Source: Chlorops oryzae
Taxonomy: Eukaryota > Arthropoda > Insecta > Diptera > Chloropidae
Length of the DNA: 64,000 nucleotides
Direction of reading: 5' to 3'
NCBI GenBank assembly: GCA_020466095.1
Contig: CM035808.1
Coordinates: 24,972,796-25,036,795 of the forward strand
The notes under the pieces were generated by a model. It saw only the letters and a program-made list of their open reading frames with translations, was not told the DNA's origin and did no database searches. The position numbers and the translations under genes were made by a program. This document shows, piece after piece, positions 59,135 through 64,000 of this stretch (positions within the stretch are counted from its first letter, which is position 1; every line of letters begins with the position of its first letter).

Positions 59135-61867
59135 GAACTTCAAACTTTGTCATCAAATAATACGAAATCCGATCGAATGTGAATACGTCTAGGTCAAAGA
59201 ACCAATGGCATAGAATGCGAAACCAGTTTTGCTCCATTTGTGAACTGATTTAATTCGTGAAACAAAAGGTCTGAAAAACTGCTTTGATGGAACCATAAAA
59301 TCCGAATAATATTGTTTAAAATGTGCCAAAAGATTATATTCCACCTACGCAAAGATGTTGTTAATTAAGAGTTCTCATACTCTTTTGTACATTTTTGCTT
59401 CACAACATGTACATATACATGTGCATCGACATACGTCTATAAAATATTAACACTCCCTTTACAAGTCATTTTCTTTAAAGATCCCCGTCGCTTCCTCATT
59501 TTATTCAACGGAACGGCAAAATCTTTCTTTACGTATTTTCCTTTAACGTTCGACCTGCGAAATTGGAATAAAACTTTTAATTGGGAAACCGATTCAGTGG
59601 ATTGCAGTGGAAACTCGCAGATGAAGCCGAAAATATTACGTGCTTTGGGTAATCGAAAATTGCACAAACAGCATTACAAATTCAGGCAAAGTTCCTGCAA
59701 CATGGGAAGGTCTTTGCTGGTCGAAATAATTTTAAAGTTTAAATTCTTCTAATAAATTTTTTAAAACATCTCTATTAAAAGCATACGAAATGAAAAATAA
59801 AGTTGGCAAAAGATTTATGTTTAAATACTCGGTTCAACCATTCGCGTGACAACTTCACTCGTTGATGGTGCACAAATCGTAACCGTCAACAATCGTCAAG
59901 CCAAAAAAAAAAGCGCAATAGGAAAAATCACCCAAGAGAATGAAAATCATCCACACACACACGGATACATCGAAACCGTTTATACACGAGTGTTAGAGGA
60001 AGGACGAAAAAATGTTGGTGTATAAATCAACAATGCGAAACGCCGTGCTCACTTGAAATGAAGTGAGAAAAAAAAAAACAAAACTGCCAACAGACTAAAA
60101 CACTCGAAAACAGAAAACAATAACTAACGATGAGGTAACAAAAGGGAAAGAGAGATTTCCTGAAACTGAAAAACAACTTCATCTTCGGCTAAAAGTTTTG
60201 TGGTAGCTCTGCCTTTTCGAGAGCGTTCATCGACATGAGAAGAAAAGATGATAAGTACAGTGAAAAACAATGCAGATGGAGCAATGACCTTCGATAAGTT
60301 GGAATGGAAAAAAGGCAACAAAAAATAAAAAATAGAGGAAAAACAGAGTTGACGTAACGTCGAGATTATGATGTGTGTATATCTATAGCGTTTTTCAATC
60401 TACGACGTAAACTGTTCTCGAACTTGGGGAGCTGCCAATTTGCAATGCCTCCTATACAAAGACTTTCCACCACGAAATTTCTTCATATGATTACTTCAGG
60501 CTTACTTCAAATTTATTTTTCAAGGCTTTAAGAATAAAATACCTATAAAGAAATAAAAATCTTCGTACAATATTTTCAACGATTTCGTTTTTCCAGTTCT
60601 TCCTTCTTTTAGTTGGTGTCAAAACTTCGCACTGCACCATTCCATAGGTTCATTCAACTCTGTTCAAATCTTCAAAGGCGGCAACAAAGCCCATCACTTC
60701 TTTGTCGACGTCTGGAAGAACTACCCGCCCTAAGCTCTACGGCTGAAAATTGTGTGAGTGTTTTCAATGTTCACTGTCAAGAGAATATTCCGTTTCCTTC
60801 GAATATTTTCTCCTTTTTTGTTCGTCCTATTCAAGGACGGAGGAACTTTTTTCATCATTTCACGTCGACTTCGCTTCGATGATCATTATTATCGTTTATC
60901 TATTCCTTAATAGAAAATAAGAATAAGGAACACGACCAAAATATAGTCATTACAAACGAATTTTTATGTTTATATGAAATCGCCAAAGGGATTGGCCCAA
61001 TATATGAAATCAATGAACGACGGTTGAACGATTCCAAAACTAATCAAAGCTCTATCCGAAAAATATTTTTCTACATTACTTAAATATACTTGTTAATTTT
61101 TAAAATAGATTTTATAAAACATTCTTACATGTTTGGTATATACGATTAAATAAAGTAGGGATGTTAAAGGCAAGTGAAGCTTTCTGTATGGATATATAAC
61201 GAGTTTTCCCTTACAACATAAACTTTTTTTTTTGTTGTTAAAATAGTCCTAAAATTACTCCTTACATAGAAAATTTTCTTCTTTTAAGTCCCTCAATCCT
61301 ATCACGATACAAGCACCTTCTGTATTCTTTAACAGTTACTGAACCTGCAAGAGCAATGCCCATGATAAGTATTTATCTGATCAGTTCAATGAAAGCAATG
61401 ATGATACTCTTGGTCCAAAGATACGATTCTTTCTAACTAAGAATTTTAATCAATAATTTTAAGGTCCAGATCATCATAAAAAAGTTTGAAAAACTTTAAA
61501 AAATAGTTTAAAAAACTATGAGACTTCTGCTCAGGATCAGGAGAAATGTGTGAAAAATTCGTACTATTTTGTCGAAAGCTACTAGATAATAGATGTATTT
61601 TTTTATTTTTCTCTGTTATGCTTCTTAGGATGCCATGACAAATGAAATATTCCCAAAAAAATTAATTTGGAAGTAATTCTTCTGCAAGGAAAATCAGAAA
61701 AATTCAAATTTTTTATACGATCTTAAAGTGACATCAGATTTTCTGGCTTCCAAATTTTTTTCTGTGATCCTCTTTCATATTAGTACGTTTAGCTATCTTA
61801 AGCTGAAGGAAGGATTTCCCGAAAGTCTTTCTTTGTCCCAGATATCCATTTAAATTCAACCGAAAGG
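59135..61867. other. Non-coding DNA, no gene recognised
   Basis: AT-rich. Frames at 59437, 60124 and 60613 lack motifs or splice context. No TATA box is seen just upstream of the small Cys-rich gene that follows. Confidence 0.5.
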
Positions 61868-62059
61868 ATGTGCGGAGGATGCGGATGCGGCTGCTCCATA
61901 CGTTGTTGTGGCCCTTGTGCTCCTACAGCATGCCCACCATACATGCTTAGGAATTGCGGTCCGTGTGGATGCATAACTTGCTGCGGACCTTACGTGCCCT
62001 GTGCTGGACATGGTCCTTGTATTGGGCCATTGTCAGGTGGAGCATGTAGAGGCTGGTGA
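61868..62059 (+). CDS. Cys-Gly-Pro-rich small protein, Mst(3)CGP-like
   Basis: 63 aa from ATG 61868 to TGA 62057. Sixteen Cys (25%) with Gly and Pro in repeated CGPC, CCGP and CGCG units (MCGGCGCGC, CCGPCAP, NCGPCGC, TCCGPYVPC) and no hydrophobic signal peptide. This is the composition and size of the Drosophila Mst84D/Mst87F/Mst98C proteins, structural parts of the sperm tail outer dense fibres made late in spermatogenesis. The frame is uninterrupted, and ATTAAA lies at 62092. I did not find the translational control element (ACATCAAAATTT) known for that family in the 5' flank, so regulation is uncertain. A keratin-associated-like or cuticular protein is the alternative. Confidence 0.75.
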   Translation: MCGGCGCGCSIRCCGPCAPTACPPYMLRNCGPCGCITCCGPYVPCAGHGPCIGPLSGGACRGW

Positions 62060-62658
62060 GACCGACGTCTTATTGTTTCATACCATTTCATATTAAAAAT
62101 ATTTAAATCATGATGGAGCTTCAAGATCGTATATAAAAAAGAAATTCGACATACATATAGTTTCATTTTGACGCTTTTCTTGGGAATGCCTACTTTGCTG
62201 AGGTTCCACAGGATAGCTTTTCAATCTAGGCGAATTTAAGGGTTTAGTGCATTTACTTTTTTTTAATTTGCTCGGGATTTTCTCGAAAGGAATCAAAACT
62301 TTCGACTATGTACTGTTGACTTGGGTAGTATTCGAAGAGTACTTCTTTTCTAGTTCTGCAGGGCCTTCAAATCACAAATTTTTAACATATGGGCCTATCA
62401 TTGAAGAGGGACTGGTCCGCAAAACGGCGGTTTTTTTTTCTTTTGGTCAATTGACGTAATTTTGTCTGGTTTTAGGATAGTAAAATAAGGAAAATAAAAA
62501 ACCAAATCCATATAAATATTCTGAGTTGATGAAAGTGTCATTTACAGGCTACCCTTAAACCAACCCGTTTATTACCGACCGCTGGTTAGCCGAATTCGAT
62601 GAAGCGAACTGCCATAATATAACCGGTAGGATTTGGAATAGTCAAAGGCCAGTCCTTA
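62060..62658. other. Non-coding DNA downstream of the Cys-rich gene
   Basis: Probable 3' UTR and spacer. The overlapping short frames at 62108 (-) and 62247 (+) have no features of note. Confidence 0.5.
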
Positions 62659-63009
62659 AGCCTGAAATACACTATATTTTACGTAGAGAAAATAGTGTAG
62701 AGTGTAGAGAATGTACCATTCTTTTGTACACAGAAGACCGTTTCTGCAGTTCTAAAGCTCTACGTATGGCTGCCGTCGACATATTTAGAGTAGATCTCTT
62801 ATTTGTGCTTCACGACTATTATACACTGAAAAATTTAATTTCTCTACTGTAGATCCTTAGAGAAAACATTATTCTGCAGTTTAAACAGACATGGAGCACA
62901 TGGAAGAGCTCTACTCTAAATATGTCGACGGCAGCTCTATTTCGACCTCTAGAATTGCAGAGACGGTCTTCAGTGTATACGTAAAAAACTCTATAGTGGA
63001 TTTCAGGCT
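62659..63009. mobile_element. TTA-flanked MITE, 351 bp
   Basis: Inverted ends AGCCTGAAATACACTATA on the left and AGCCTGAAATCCACTATA read from the right, flanked by TTA (62656-62658 and 63010-63012). A long imperfect inner palindrome includes GCTGCCGTCGACATATTTAG (62770-62789) and its complement (62917-62936). Non-coding; probably a PIF/Harbinger-type MITE. Confidence 0.75.
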
Positions 63010-63012
63010 TTA

Positions 63013-64000
63013 GGAAATTGACCGGCTCATTACTGCAGGGTTGCTTAGTTCCACTGTATCTCTTCCCAATAAGTCTGTTTGTATGCCGGACTGCATATAA
63101 AAAAGCAACCAAATTTAACTAAATTTATGCGGTTCTTCGACCACAAATCTTCTTAAAATAATCGATAGAAAAAAATTGCAAAATGTACCAAATTCTATGC
63201 AAACTGATTTGGTTTGTTGTGTAAAAACAAAATCGCTAAAGGTCAAGGGACAATACTGGTGAGTGCATCAAACTTTGAGCTTTAGGATGTTTTCAGGCAT
63301 TGCTGAATTACAGTGAGAGGTGCTCTCAATTCCGCTCAACTGAATCAACAAAATATTTTCTTAGCAATCGAAGTCATTGCGACGGCTACACCACTGTTGA
63401 GGAGAGCAAAGCTGGAAATTCATATATGACCACATTGCGCGCATTGCTCCAAGAGCTTTATAGTGTCATGTTATCATGTCGTTTCATGTGAACATATGTT
63501 CATAATAAGAGCGTCCTGAGGCCCAATTTTATATCAAAAGAGGATTAGATTTGGAGAGGGAGGGCAATACCGTACAAAGGACAAATCCATAAAGGCGATT
63601 TCTAATAGAAAGAATCGATAATAATCCGGGCTGTTATGGAAACCGACAACTGTCAGAATCAGATTTGAAACCAACACATTTTTCGTTTTGGGGTTATAGA
63701 ATCAGACTTTCAGTTTTGAAACTGTTTTCATTTTCGAATCAGGTTTGCATTGCTTTTATGTGTTACAGAAACAGATTTATTCCGGGCTGTTATGGAAACC
63801 GACACAGAATTGAATCAGAATTGAAATCAATATCTGTTTCAAATGGTGTTATGAAATAGACACAGTTTTGCTTTTTTCAAAGATAGCAAAATCGATTTTC
63901 GAAGACAGGAAAACCTGACACTTGAAAATGCTATAAAGAAAAAAAACAAAAACTACAATATGTGTTAAAAACTAGATCAATCTTCTCGGCCCCCGTGGCT
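63013..64000. other. Non-coding DNA with a direct repeat, to window end
   Basis: CCGGGCTGTTATGGAAACCG occurs at 63626 and again at 63782, a direct repeat about 156 bp apart; related ATCAGA/TTTGAAAC words lie between them. The last bases (GGCCCCCGTGGCT) look like the start of a tRNA-like sequence but are cut off by the window. No gene is supported. Confidence 0.5.

Noticed and set aside
63985..64000. GGCCCCCGTGGCT at the window end, resembling the start of a tRNA or SINE
   Set aside because: Only 13 bases are visible, so neither A/B boxes nor a fold can be assessed.
1..64000. CRISPR arrays, operons or prokaryotic mobile elements
   Set aside because: No regularly spaced repeats of that kind, and all supported genes have eukaryotic structure.

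Overview
The window looks like nuclear DNA from a higher dipteran. A tephritid-type fruit fly is my best guess, but I infer this and could not test it. It is AT-rich and has short introns (60-72 bp) with GT/AG ends. TATA plus initiator (TCAGT-type) promoters sit about 32 bp upstream of start sites. The repeats also fit flies: mariner, Transib, hAT-like, PIF/Harbinger-like and TTAA-specific elements, and a repeat resembling Drosophila mini-me/DINE-1. Nothing bacterial was supported.

Genes are sparse. Six protein genes are well supported. (1) 28412-29624 (+), four exons: a 333-aa coiled-coil protein of the CCDC42/CFAP73 (DUF4200) type, an axonemal family. (2) 30008-31552 (-), three exons: a 472-aa secreted vanin/biotinidase-like nitrilase with its Glu-Lys-Cys triad intact. 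It lies tail-to-tail with gene 1. (3, 4) 33226-34240 and 35166-36318 (+): a tandem pair of secreted collagen-like/low-complexity proteins. Each has a 31-nt first coding exon, a phase-1 intron, a Cys-X-Cys then Gly-X-Y start and a similar last few residues. (5) 52042-53577 (+): an intronless 511-aa catalase-like gene that keeps the heme-ligand Tyr but has Ser at both distal active-site positions (His and Asn in true catalases). (6) 61868-62059 (+): a 63-aa Cys-Gly-Pro-rich protein like the Drosophila Mst(3)CGP sperm-tail proteins. Genes 1, 5 and 6 suggest a testis bias, which is only an inference.

Most of the rest is intergenic or intronic sequence carrying mobile elements. 9331-10443 is a long foldback element. 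10782-12865 and 14259-17625 are two copies of one composite segment; the second was hit by a mariner (15361-16647), so the pair gives both the filled and the empty site. 17782-20138 is a nested stack: a hAT-like element holding a Transib-like element (18291-19726), with a 155-bp MITE beside it. The Transib ends carry the heptamer CACAGTG, CGCCG target duplications, and nonamer-like blocks spaced 23 bp on one side and 12-13 bp on the other, the layout of V(D)J recombination signals. A second mariner (43231-44518) has an intact transposase. TTA/TAA-flanked elements lie at 25533, 36493, 57187 and 62659, TTAA-flanked ones at 38721 and 45228, and three mini-me-like repeats at 39341, 55964 and 58368.

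Long stretches (1-9330, 20140-25530, 40310-43230, 45840-52040, 59135-61867) show no gene I can support; open frames there lack family resemblance, codon structure or splice context.
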